From an uncultured Pelagibacteraceae bacterium (GTDB lineage: Bacteria > Pseudomonadota > Alphaproteobacteria > Pelagibacterales > Pelagibacteraceae): DNA of 64,000 nt. Shown piece by piece: positions 6,526 to 15,197 of the stretch. The stretch lies in contig CABZDR010000002.1 in NCBI GenBank assembly GCA_902524535.1, forward strand, positions 62,001-126,000, written 5' to 3'. The translations under genes and the position numbers were made by a program. Position 1 is the first letter of the stretch. Each line of letters starts with the position of its first letter. The notes under the pieces were generated by a model, which had not been told where the DNA came from, ran no database searches, and saw only the letters and a program-made list of their open reading frames with translations.

Positions 6526-7492
6526 AAACTTTTTCTCTCCAAATAGATCTTTTTTCTTCGAGATGGATATTCTCATCTTTTTTCTTTGTGTGTCTAATAT
6601 TCGTTTCAAATGATAAAGAGGAAGGAGGAAACTGATAATTTTTATCTATAAAATTTATTATAGACGAATAGGACGGATAAAAGTCTTTTTTTTCGTCAAA
6701 ATTACTAAATTTCTTGTATTTTCTTGAAAATAAACCATTGCCATCATCATAAAATCTTTCTGTGGTTAAACCATATTTTTCATAAGGATAATAATTTAGA
6801 TCATCTTTATTTATATGATTTACCCAACTGGCATAAGTCCAATATTCACCAAAAGAACCATATATATTTGCAGCTTTTATTACTAACTCAATCCAATTTT
6901 GATCTGATTTGAAATGATCTTTAAATTTTAACTTAAGACTTTTTAAATACTTTTTATTAAAAACCATATGATGTGAAGTAAATGTTCCTCTGACGTCCTC
7001 AACAGGATTTATTTCCAATATATTGGTAATTAAATTTTTCCATGAATTTAAAATATCTTGATTTCCATATGATTTATCCTGTAATAAAGCAAACTTTTCC
7101 TTTTTTTTATCAAGTATAGGCCATGATCTTACTGGTAATAAATCTGCATCCCATATTAAAAAAACATCGTCTAATTCATCTATAATATCACTAGCTCCTA
7201 ATTTAATAATCTGTTGATACAACCATCCAGGAGAGTAATTAGGTTTGTTTTGAGTAATTTGAGAAACGATATCTTTTTTTGTTAAACCATATTTATTTAA
7301 AAAAAAATTATCCTCATCCAGCAATGTTAAATTTTCAATATCCCAAGAATTAGATTTATCTTTAAAAATTTTTATCTCATGATCCGATGTTACGACATAA
7401 ATTTGTTTAGGTTTATATTTTTGAGAAATTCCCTCGAGAACTGATCTTGTACTCCAATTCACATGGTGAATTGGAATCACAAATTGGTACAT
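6512..7492 (-). CDS. DUF6492-like putative glycosyltransferase
   Basis: The protein is 326 aa, soluble, without a signal peptide. The N-terminus (FVIPIHHVNW) and the aspartate motif in FLIWDADLLPV at about residue 115 look like a GT-A fold nucleotide-sugar binding core, as in DUF6492 proteins. The family assignment is from pattern memory and moderately sure. It starts 4 nt after the stop of the upstream cyclase gene, so the two are almost certainly co-expressed. Together they may build and attach an unusual cyclitol or sugar; that is inference. Confidence 0.6.
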   Translation of the reverse strand: MYQFVIPIHHVNWSTRSVLEGISQKYKPKQIYVVTSDHEIKIFKDKSNSWDIENLTLLDEDNFFLNKYGLTKKDIVSQITQNKPNYSPGWLYQQIIKLGASDIIDELDDVFLIWDADLLPVRSWPILDKKKEKFALLQDKSYGNQDILNSWKNLITNILEINPVEDVRGTFTSHHMVFNKKYLKSLKLKFKDHFKSDQNWIELVIKAANIYGSFGEYWTYASWVNHINKDDLNYYPYEKYGLTTERFYDDGNGLFSRKYKKFSNFDEKKDFYPSYSSIINFIDKNYQFPPSSLSFETNIRHTKKKDENIHLEEKRSIWREKVYDRD

Positions 7493-7496
7493 TTTA

Positions 7497-9236
7497 TTAA
7501 TTTAATTTCGCTTCTTTTTCTATATTTTCATCTGCTTTAAAAACAGTGACTGGATCTTCAAGACCTGCGTCTGAACAAAGAGGTTCAACACCCAATCCTT
7601 TTCTAGGGTATTTTAAAACTACTTGTTTATATTCTTGTATAATTTCTTTTAATTCAGGTTTTGTTAAATCATTAATATATTTACATTTTCCGATAGCAAT
7701 TGGAACTGGAATAGCTAGGTTGCCTCCTCTTTTTTGAAGTATCTTATCAAAACCTTCATTCATGCATTTTTCGTCTAACAATATGTCATGCCATAAACTT
7801 AATTCATATTCACTAAATAATTTTAAAATTCTATGCAAATCTTTTTCACTTAACCAGCCTCTTTTATAAGACATAAAAGAGCTTAAGGTCATTTCAACAC
7901 TAATGGCATGACCATGTAATAATCCTGCTTTAAGTTCAAAGTTTGCACTTAATCCATGGCCAAATGCATGATCTCTGATGCTGTGAACTTCGTGTAAATT
8001 ATCATATTCACTCTCAACATAGCTCTTTAAAGACAGTCCAATAATTTTTTTTGATTTAGATACTATTTCATCTTGAGAATTACAATTTATTGTACCAAAG
8101 TGAGTTTTCATCAAATCAAGTCCTGTATCCTCAAGTAAAGTAAATAATTCTTCGTCTCTAATAACTGCCATTTTATGAATTTCCGCAATCCCGTGTCTAA
8201 CCCAAGAAGTTTTTAAACTTTTAAAGAATGATCGATCAGATATATTTAGCACTGGAGCATGAAAAGAGCCTAAGAGGTTTTTAAATCCACCAGCATCACA
8301 ACATGATCTTGGACTGGGTCCACTATCTATTGCACTCACAACTGATGTTGATAACATTATATACGGAGTACTTCGATGATAAATAGATGCAGCAAAAGCT
8401 CCAATATCTCCAATAACTCCTCCTCCAACTATTAAAATAGGTTCATTTCTATTTACACCTAATTTTCTAAAATCCTCTACTATTTTTTCCACATTTTTAA
8501 TATGCTTATCAACCTCCATAGCTCTATAAACCAATTTCTCTAATATAATAGAATGATGATTAAAATAATTTTCAATTTTTGATCCATAGTTATCCTCAAT
8601 ATTTTGATCTATTAAACAAACACATCTTCCAAATGATTTGTAATTATCTCTTAAGAGGTGATTATCGACATTTAAGGTGTCCTCTTCCACTTTAATTGAA
8701 GTAAATGTATTCAAGTTCATTGTTGCTTCTATTTGTTGATAATCATTCGAGCTAACAACATGTCCATTTGAATTTCTATAACTGGAAGTTGGATACAAAG
8801 CTAAGGGATTTTTCTGCTCATAATTTAAAATAAGGTGTTTATAAAAATCATGTTTGGAGCTATTAAGTAAATTTGAAATTAATTTAGAGTTTCCAAACTC
8901 TGTACCGCTAATATTTGAAGATAAAAAATTTAAATTTTTTGATAAATTTTTATTAAAGGGTAAAACTAAATGTGAAAGTTCAAGAAAAAATCTTTCAGTT
9001 GTTAAATTTAGAGAAGTTTTTAAAATTCTTAAATGAGGTAGTGAGGAAATAGCATTTAATTTTGAAAACTCATTTGCTATTCTTTCATCATAGGGATTTA
9101 TTTTTGTAAGATCTATCAACAAATTTTCAAAATAATTATTATTTACAAAATTTTCTATTAAATCTTTATTAATTACAAAATTTTTTTTACCTAAAATAAA
9201 ATGTTCTGAAAATTTATTAATCGAACTTAAAATCAC
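7497..9236 (-). CDS. Sugar-phosphate cyclase of DHQ synthase/EEVS superfamily, divergent
   Basis: The protein is 579 aa (GTG start), far longer than AroB (about 360) because of an N-terminal extension of about 180 residues of unknown fold. From about residue 195 it is a DHQS-like enzyme: NAD-binding GGGVIGD at 271-277, YHRSTPYI at 286-293, GGFKNLLGSFHAP at 316-328. The metal ligands Glu352 (AEIHK), His423 (RDHAFGH) and His441 (LLHGH) are kept. RSTPYI and LGSFHAP resemble the sedoheptulose-7-phosphate cyclases (2-epi-5-epi-valiolone synthase, desmethyl-4-deoxygadusol synthase) more than AroB. The usual GGKT.VN pocket reads SPRSCCD, so the substrate may differ. The product is unknown. It pairs with the DUF6492 gene downstream. 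Confidence 0.75.
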   Translation of the reverse strand: MILSSINKFSEHFILGKKNFVINKDLIENFVNNNYFENLLIDLTKINPYDERIANEFSKLNAISSLPHLRILKTSLNLTTERFFLELSHLVLPFNKNLSKNLNFLSSNISGTEFGNSKLISNLLNSSKHDFYKHLILNYEQKNPLALYPTSSYRNSNGHVVSSNDYQQIEATMNLNTFTSIKVEEDTLNVDNHLLRDNYKSFGRCVCLIDQNIEDNYGSKIENYFNHHSIILEKLVYRAMEVDKHIKNVEKIVEDFRKLGVNRNEPILIVGGGVIGDIGAFAASIYHRSTPYIMLSTSVVSAIDSGPSPRSCCDAGGFKNLLGSFHAPVLNISDRSFFKSLKTSWVRHGIAEIHKMAVIRDEELFTLLEDTGLDLMKTHFGTINCNSQDEIVSKSKKIIGLSLKSYVESEYDNLHEVHSIRDHAFGHGLSANFELKAGLLHGHAISVEMTLSSFMSYKRGWLSEKDLHRILKLFSEYELSLWHDILLDEKCMNEGFDKILQKRGGNLAIPVPIAIGKCKYINDLTKPELKEIIQEYKQVVLKYPRKGLGVEPLCSDAGLEDPVTVFKADENIEKEAKLN

Positions 9237-9363
9237 AAATCTTATTTAAAATATATAAAATTTTAGTCAAACTGCACTATGTCTCATGTTTGTATATCTC
9301 AACTCACAAATTCGTCCTCTACTAGAAATTATTAATAGTTAATAATATTTTGATTGATTAGTA

Positions 9364-10557
9364 TTACTCTTTTACACTACCAGCTGTTAGACCACTGACT
9401 AAATATTTTTCAAAATATATGAAAATAAAAAGGACAGGTAAAGTTACAATTACTGAACCTGCCATTAAGTATTGACGCGGTGTTTCTGCATCCCCGCTTA
9501 GATATTGAATGGCTCTTGATAAGGTAAATGATTTAGGACTATCCAAAAACATCAAAGAAAAAAGGAATTCATTCCAAGCAATCATAAATACATAAAGTGC
9601 AACGGATGCAATAGCTGGCAAACTTAAAGGAATAATAATCTTTAAAATTATACCAAACCAATTTTGACCATCCATGATGCCAGCATCTTCAATTTCTTTT
9701 GGAATACTTTTGAAATATCCTTGCAACATATAAATAGCAACCGGCAGGGTTGTGGCCGTATAAACAATCAATAGACCAAAGATTGAGTTTCTTAATCCCA
9801 GTTGACTAAACACAGTATATAAAGGGATCACTAAAACAATAGCTGGAAACATGTAAATAATTAAAATCGATGTTGATAAAAAATTTTTGCCAAAGAAATT
9901 TAATCTAGCTACTGCATAAGCTGCAGGGATTGCAAATAATAATGTGACAATAACAGTTCCGATAGAAACTACTGAGCTTATTAAGATGTATCTGCCAAAA
10001 TTATAAGTTTCAAAGATTACAAAATAAGATTTGAATAACTCAGTTAAACTTTTTGTGAAATCAAGACTAAAGTCTAAAGGATTAACTAATAAAGCTATTT
10101 GAGTTTTAAAACTTGTAACCAACATAATGTAAAACGGAAATAAGATTACAAATGTAAAGAAAACAATGCCAAATAAAGTGATAAAATCAAAAATAATTTT
10201 TTCAGATATAAAATCTTCCTTTAGAGATTGGATACTGTATTTCTTGAGTTTGTTGGTAAAAAATAAAGTGATTAAGAAAACTCCAAGAATATACCAGTAT
10301 GGAGATGCTTCATCTAAGTAAAAATATAAAATTGAAAATATAAATGATAATGAAAAAATCTTTATTAAGTGATTAATCTTATTACCAATTAAGACAAATG
10401 CTAAAGATAATAGAATACCAATCAAAAAAATAGGAGTGACGTTTAGATTGGTAAAACTTAAACCTTGCAGTGTAGCCATGATTTTCCAAATTGACAAAAT
10501 ACATGTCAGAAAAAAAGATGAAATGATCAAAAAAATTGCAAGAGATTTAAACCTCAT
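9364..10557 (-). CDS. Sugar ABC transporter permease, MalG/GtsC type
   Basis: The protein is 397 aa. The ATG at 10557 is chosen over a TTG 15 nt upstream because GGAAAGAGGG lies just before it; it overlaps the upstream permease stop by 11 nt. The C-terminal ~280 residues are a standard MalG-like inner membrane permease with the EAA-type loop (IEDAGIMDGQNWFGIILKI). The first ~120 residues add about four hydrophobic segments that ordinary MalG proteins (about 280 aa) lack. It works with the MalF-like permease, binding protein and ATPase nearby to import a sugar or glucoside. Confidence 0.9.
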   Translation of the reverse strand: MRFKSLAIFLIISSFFLTCILSIWKIMATLQGLSFTNLNVTPIFLIGILLSLAFVLIGNKINHLIKIFSLSFIFSILYFYLDEASPYWYILGVFLITLFFTNKLKKYSIQSLKEDFISEKIIFDFITLFGIVFFTFVILFPFYIMLVTSFKTQIALLVNPLDFSLDFTKSLTELFKSYFVIFETYNFGRYILISSVVSIGTVIVTLLFAIPAAYAVARLNFFGKNFLSTSILIIYMFPAIVLVIPLYTVFSQLGLRNSIFGLLIVYTATTLPVAIYMLQGYFKSIPKEIEDAGIMDGQNWFGIILKIIIPLSLPAIASVALYVFMIAWNEFLFSLMFLDSPKSFTLSRAIQYLSGDAETPRQYLMAGSVIVTLPVLFIFIYFEKYLVSGLTAGSVKE

Positions 10558-11806
10558 TAGCCCTCTTTCCAATTAATCTGAAATAAATAATCATAAAACT
10601 TAGAAGTAACATGACAATAACTATTGAAACAGCAGAGCCCATCCCAATATCTGATACTGCAAAGCCTTGTTGATAAACATTGATAGGTAAAGTTCTTGTT
10701 CCTGATGCCCCACCCGTTAATAAAAAAATATCTTCAAATTTATTAAAGTTCCAAATAAACCTAATCATAAATAATATAGAAATTATTGCTGTAATTTGAG
10801 GCAGTGTAATATGGATAAATTTTTGAATTGGACTTGCTCCATCCACCTCCGCTGCTTCATACAAACTTTGTGGTATTGCTTGTAATCTTGCTAAAATAAA
10901 AAGAAAAGCGAGTGGGAAATAGCGCCAAATTTCAAAAAAGATAACTGTCGTTAAAGCCAACCTTAATTTAAATTCAAATCCTAAAATACTCATTGTTATG
11001 TATTTTTGGCCTAATAAATTTATTGGTTGTTCAATAATATTAAAATTCACTAATAATGCATTTAAAGTTCCACTATTAGGATCCAATAATAAAGTCCAAG
11101 TATAAGCTAAAGCAACTACAGGGCCTACATAAGGAAAAAGTAAAATACCTCGCATATAGGTTCGACCTTGAATGTTTTGATTAACTAATTGTGCTGCCAA
11201 AATTCCAAAGATAATTGCACCTACTGTGCCAAAAAAAGTGAAGTAAAATGTTGTTAAAAGTAATTCAACAAAATTATTTTCATAAAAAACTTTTTTAAAA
11301 TTTTCTAAAGTAAAATTTGTAGTCAGTAGTGGATTATCTGCTTTCCCACTTAAAATTGGTTTTTGAGATTTAATTATTTTTTTGTCAATTATTTCACCAT
11401 TGTTACTCTGAATAATTATCTCAAAATTTTCTCTATATTTTGCCTGCCAATTACCAAAATTACAAATGATCTTTTTGGATTGAAAATTACATCTTGGATC
11501 AAGATTAATTGGTGAAACATTTGTAGGAAGTTTATCTTGAAACTGAACATTTCTTATTTCTTGAATTAATGAACTATTTCTTAATTTATAGATAATTTTT
11601 AATTCTGATTGATTTTCTGAAATTGATTTAACAATTTTCTTTGCTCTAGGTTCTGGAATTCTAATATCTTTTAATTCGATGTCTTTGAAACTAATCCAAA
11701 CATTTGCAAATATAGGAAATAATACAATAGCAAAAACTAACAGGACTGCAGGTAAAACTAAAGTGTAAGCAGTTCTTTTTTCTAATTTTGATAATGAATC
11801 ACTCAT
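10547..11806 (-). CDS. Sugar ABC transporter permease, MalF type, with extra periplasmic domain
   Basis: The protein is 419 aa. TM1 is about 13-37. Residues about 52-150 form a periplasmic insertion, after which the usual MalF core runs to the end with the EAA loop (YEAAEVDGASPIQKF). The insertion has the order RNSS..NV.F.DKLP...C106...C115NFG.W...F.I, which resembles a DUF11/CARDB-type Ig-like repeat with a possible disulfide. It lies second in a binding protein-permease-permease operon. A hairpin between the binding-protein gene and this one probably lowers its expression. Confidence 0.9.
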   Translation of the reverse strand: MSDSLSKLEKRTAYTLVLPAVLLVFAIVLFPIFANVWISFKDIELKDIRIPEPRAKKIVKSISENQSELKIIYKLRNSSLIQEIRNVQFQDKLPTNVSPINLDPRCNFQSKKIICNFGNWQAKYRENFEIIIQSNNGEIIDKKIIKSQKPILSGKADNPLLTTNFTLENFKKVFYENNFVELLLTTFYFTFFGTVGAIIFGILAAQLVNQNIQGRTYMRGILLFPYVGPVVALAYTWTLLLDPNSGTLNALLVNFNIIEQPINLLGQKYITMSILGFEFKLRLALTTVIFFEIWRYFPLAFLFILARLQAIPQSLYEAAEVDGASPIQKFIHITLPQITAIISILFMIRFIWNFNKFEDIFLLTGGASGTRTLPINVYQQGFAVSDIGMGSAVSIVIVMLLLSFMIIYFRLIGKRANEV

Positions 11807-11808
11807 AA

Positions 11809-11838
11809 TAAAAAGCGGATAATAAAATATTATCCGCT
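11809..11838 (-). terminator. Hairpin between binding protein and permease genes
   Basis: AGCGGATAATA/TATTATCCGCT forms an 11-bp perfect stem with a 3-nt loop (11814-11838). On the minus strand it is followed by TTTTTATT. It sits 18 nt after the binding-protein stop and just before the permease start, so it likely acts as a partial terminator or 3' stabiliser giving more binding protein than permease. Confidence 0.7.
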
Positions 11839-11855
11839 CTTTATAAATTTATTAT

Positions 11856-13184
11856 TTAAAACTTAGCTAATTCAGCGTTAATTTTCTTAACTGCTTCATC
11901 AACTGAGATTTGATCATCAATATATTCTCTTGTGATTCTGTTCAAGAATTGAGAATTAATGATTTTTGATGCTCGAGATAGTTCACCTTCTTTAACACCC
12001 CATCTGTTTGCAGTATCTAGACCTGCAACGATGTTATCAATAACATCTGCAGAATAAAGATCAGTTAAAGGAGCTTTTCTATCAACACCTACTGGTAATT
12101 TACTCCAAGCTTTAGTGTAAGCACTAGGATCACTCTTATTTCCTCTTCTTACTGGAAATTTTCCCTCTGGAGCAATTCCTAATGTAGCCGTATATCCTTC
12201 ACTCATAGAGAACTCTATGAATTTTTTAGCTTCATCAGTGTCTGCATCCGCAGTTATTCCAAAGTATCTTACATCGGCCCAAGCAGCTCCTTTTCTATTG
12301 TTAGGTCCACTAAAATTTGTAATGAAACCTGTTTTAGAAGCTAACTCTGATGATGTTGGATCACTGTTTATTGTTGGTGGAGCAGAATCTCTTAAGCCTG
12401 CTAGCTCATCCATAATAAATGGCGACCAAATAATCATTGGTGTTTTGCCAGCAAAGTATAAAGCTCTTGATTGTTTCCAGAATAATTCTCCTGGAGGACT
12501 TGCTTTAGCGATTACTTTATAAAATTCTAAAGAATTCTTTAAAGCTTTCCCTTGCTTTTTAGTTCCACCTTTTTTAACAAAATTAACTCCATTAGCTAAA
12601 AGTACATGCTCAAGCACTTGGCTCATAAAGTTTTCATCTGTTTTAGTAGCAGCAACAAAGCCAAACATATCATTACTTGATAATGCGTTAACTGCTTTAA
12701 CTATGTTTGCATATGAAGTTGGTGGCTCTAAACCAGCTGCAGCAAATAGATCTTTTCTATAAACAACCATTTGTGTCCAGCCATCAACTGGTACAGCTGC
12801 AATTTTTCCACCCTTCTTAGCCATATTTAATGCACCCGGCGCAAATGTTTTCTTACCTAACGATTTAACTACAGCGTTATTTGCATCCACATCTAAGATA
12901 CCTGCTTCTGCCCATGGTAAAACATATTGTAGAGTGTGATAAATTACATCTGGCAGATCTCCCGCTGCTGCAGCTGCAGTAGCTCTTGTGCCAAGATCTT
13001 TCTCTTCAATAGGAATGACTTCAACTTTGATGCCTGTTTTAGCTTCAAAAGCTTTTGCCATCTCCTCTTGTTTTGCCATTCTTGCTGGTTGGACCTCTGT
13101 AGTCCAAAATTTAATATCTGCAAAACTAGTGTTAGAAATTAGAAATACTAGAGCAAATATATTAATTATGATTTTTCTAATCAT
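11856..13184 (-). CDS. ABC transporter sugar-binding protein (family 1)
   Basis: A periplasmic solute-binding protein of 442 aa. The ATG at 13184 is chosen because it is preceded by GAGGGGGGAA and begins a signal peptide (MIRKIIINIFALVFLI...SFA, cleavage at about residue 22). A longer frame to 13238 has no such support. The mature start DIKFWTTEV and the KAFEAKTGIKVEVIPI segment are typical of MalE/UgpB-like proteins. First gene of the uptake operon, divergent from the ATPase and glucosylglycerate genes. Its substrate is likely a glucoside such as glucosylglycerate, glucosylglycerol or a disaccharide; context is the only support. Confidence 0.92.
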   Translation of the reverse strand: MIRKIIINIFALVFLISNTSFADIKFWTTEVQPARMAKQEEMAKAFEAKTGIKVEVIPIEEKDLGTRATAAAAAGDLPDVIYHTLQYVLPWAEAGILDVDANNAVVKSLGKKTFAPGALNMAKKGGKIAAVPVDGWTQMVVYRKDLFAAAGLEPPTSYANIVKAVNALSSNDMFGFVAATKTDENFMSQVLEHVLLANGVNFVKKGGTKKQGKALKNSLEFYKVIAKASPPGELFWKQSRALYFAGKTPMIIWSPFIMDELAGLRDSAPPTINSDPTSSELASKTGFITNFSGPNNRKGAAWADVRYFGITADADTDEAKKFIEFSMSEGYTATLGIAPEGKFPVRRGNKSDPSAYTKAWSKLPVGVDRKAPLTDLYSADVIDNIVAGLDTANRWGVKEGELSRASKIINSQFLNRITREYIDDQISVDEAVKKINAELAKF

Positions 13185-13324
13185 ACGTTCCCCCCTCTTA
13201 TAATGTTCCTCTCTGATATTTAATTTTATCTGATGCACGCGATTTTTTCATTGCGATAAATCTAGCAGTGTAATAAATTTTTAACAACACCAATGATTAG
13301 TCAAAATCCTTTTAAATCTCACAA
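13185..13324. promoter_or_regulatory. Divergent control region of the solute module
   Basis: These 140 nt separate two divergent operons (binding protein-permeases and ATPase-gpgP-gpgS-phosphorylase), so promoters for both must lie here. I see a GCGAT repeat in GCGATTTTTTCATTGCGAT (about 13239-13258) and a TTTATC/GATAAA pair around it that could be an operator. No regulator gene is adjacent. Confidence 0.4.
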
Positions 13325-14377
13325 ATGTCAAAAATTATTATTAAAAATTTAGAGAAATCTTTTGGTAATAATAAAGTCATTGATAATTTTAACATAGATA
13401 TAAAAGATCAAGAATTTATTGTATTAGTAGGTCCGTCTGGTTGTGGAAAATCAACTTTATTAAGGATGATATCTGGACTAGAAAGTATTGACGAGGGAGA
13501 AATTTTTTTAGACGGTAAATTAATTAATAATTTAATTCCCTCTAAACGTAAAATCGCAATGGTCTTTCAATCCTACGCTTTATATCCGCACATGAATGTT
13601 TTCGAAAATATATCTTTTGGATTAAAGATGGAAAAAATTTCAAAAGATGAGATTAACAAAAAAGTAAATCAAGCAGCTAATATACTTCAAATTCAAGATT
13701 TACTTGAGAGAAAACCAAAACAGCTTTCTGGAGGTCAAAAACAAAGGGTTGCGATTGGTAGAGCGATAACAAGAAGCCCTAAAGTTTTTTTATTTGATGA
13801 GCCCTTATCTAATCTTGATGCAGCTTTAAGATCAGAAATGAGAGTTGAAATATCTAAACTTCATAAAAAAATCAATTCGAACATGATTTATGTAACTCAC
13901 GACCAAGTGGAAGCAATGACATTAGCTGATAGAATAGTGGTCTTAAATAAAGGAATTATTGAACAATTTGGAACGCCTAATGATATTTATACAAATCCAA
14001 ATAATATTTTTGTAGCTGAATTTATTGGATCTCCAAAAATGAACATTCTAAAAGTTGAAAAAGAACAAATTATTAATTCAAACACTTTAAACTTATTCAA
14101 TAATAATATTAATTTTAGTAATCATATTTTTAATGATGAAATTTATCTTGGCATCAGACCTGAAGATATAAGTCTTAGAGATAATCATGAAATTAAATTA
14201 GAGGTAAAAATAGAACATACAGAGAATTTAGGATTTGAAAAAATTATTCATACAAAAATTTCTGATAATGAGATCGTAATTAAATCTTCAGAAAATGTGA
14301 ACAAACACTCCCTAAAAATTTCTTTCGCAAAAGATAAAGTGTTATTTTTTGACAAATCTAAAAATAGGATGAGATAG
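13325..14377 (+). CDS. Sugar ABC transporter ATPase, MalK/UgpC type
   Basis: The protein is 350 aa. Walker A GPSGCGKST is at 36-44, signature LSGGQKQR at 134-141, Walker B VFLFDEP at 154-160, and the switch His in YVTHDQVEA. A C-terminal TOBE-like domain of about 110 residues (GIRPEDISLR) is normal for MalK-type ATPases shared by several importers. It should energise the two divergently encoded permeases, which have no ATPase in their own operon. It heads the operon that also encodes glucosylglycerate metabolism, 5 nt before the phosphatase gene, and ends with TAG. Confidence 0.93.
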   Translation: MSKIIIKNLEKSFGNNKVIDNFNIDIKDQEFIVLVGPSGCGKSTLLRMISGLESIDEGEIFLDGKLINNLIPSKRKIAMVFQSYALYPHMNVFENISFGLKMEKISKDEINKKVNQAANILQIQDLLERKPKQLSGGQKQRVAIGRAITRSPKVFLFDEPLSNLDAALRSEMRVEISKLHKKINSNMIYVTHDQVEAMTLADRIVVLNKGIIEQFGTPNDIYTNPNNIFVAEFIGSPKMNILKVEKEQIINSNTLNLFNNNINFSNHIFNDEIYLGIRPEDISLRDNHEIKLEVKIEHTENLGFEKIIHTKISDNEIVIKSSENVNKHSLKISFAKDKVLFFDKSKNRMR

Positions 14378-14382
14378 ATCCG

Positions 14383-15189
14383 TTGAGAAAAAAATTTTCA
14401 CTTATTATTTTTACTGATCTTGATGGCTCGCTATTACATAGGGAAACCTTTAAATTTGATTCAATTAAAGATTACATCAAAAATCTTGTTGAAAGTGGAA
14501 TAATCATAATCCCAAATTCTAGTAAAACTGAAAAAGAAATAGATAAATTCAATGAAGAACTAGGTATTAAACTTCCATATATCTCAGAGAATGGATCCTC
14601 GATACATGGATTAAATTTAATTAATTCTAATTTTCCTAATAAAATTATTCTTAGCAGAGAAAAAGAGGAATTATTAAAAGTATTTGAGTCAAAAGTACCA
14701 GAAAATATAATAAATAAATGTCTCTTAATTTCAAAACTAGACAAAAAAAAACAGGAAAAAATATTTGGCCAGAAAGATAAAAAACTTAAAGATGTTTTAG
14801 ATAGAAAATATACTTTACCTTTTTTATTTACTGGAGAAAAAAAAGAGAAAAATAGATTATTAAAAATTTTAAATGCTAACTCATTAACGCTACAGGAAGG
14901 TGGACGTGTTTCAAATCTTTGTGACAATGTTGATAAAGTAAAATCTATGAACAAAGTTATTAGAATTTTAAAAAAAACTGAAGATAAAATAAAAACAATT
15001 GCAGTTGGTGATAATTATAATGATTTAGATATGCTTAAAAATAGTGATGTCCCTTGTTTAGTATTCAATGATCAATTTAAACTTGATCAAATTAATATTG
15101 CTAATCTTGTATTTTCTAATCAGCCATCTCCAGAGGGCTGGGCTGATGTGATTAAAATGGCTCTAGCTAAATTAAATTATAATGTCTAA
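14383..15189 (+). CDS. Glucosyl-/mannosyl-3-phosphoglycerate phosphatase
   Basis: A HAD superfamily (type IIB) phosphatase of 268 aa with a TTG start. Motif I is FTDLDGSLL (Asp12 nucleophile, Asp14), motif II IPNSSKT, motif IV AVGDNYNDLDML. The sequence ISENGSSIHG after motif II is characteristic of mannosyl-3-phosphoglycerate phosphatases. Because the next gene is a GT81 glucosyl-3-phosphoglycerate synthase, the physiological substrate is probably glucosyl-3-phosphoglycerate, giving glucosylglycerate. Sequence alone does not separate the two sugar specificities. Cytoplasmic. Confidence 0.85.
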   Translation: MRKKFSLIIFTDLDGSLLHRETFKFDSIKDYIKNLVESGIIIIPNSSKTEKEIDKFNEELGIKLPYISENGSSIHGLNLINSNFPNKIILSREKEELLKVFESKVPENIINKCLLISKLDKKKQEKIFGQKDKKLKDVLDRKYTLPFLFTGEKKEKNRLLKILNANSLTLQEGGRVSNLCDNVDKVKSMNKVIRILKKTEDKIKTIAVGDNYNDLDMLKNSDVPCLVFNDQFKLDQINIANLVFSNQPSPEGWADVIKMALAKLNYNV

Positions 15190-15197
15190 ACTTTATT

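Noticed and set aside
7497-9236. Annotation as ordinary 3-dehydroquinate synthase (AroB)
   Set aside because: Length, N-terminal extension and the altered pocket (SPRSCCD) do not fit AroB, and RSTPYI/LGSFHAP fit sugar-phosphate cyclases better.
9328-9346. ATTATTAA-TAG-TTAATAAT hairpin as terminator after the permease
   Set aside because: It is purely AT and lacks a T-tract on the relevant strand, so it is expected by chance in this AT-rich DNA.
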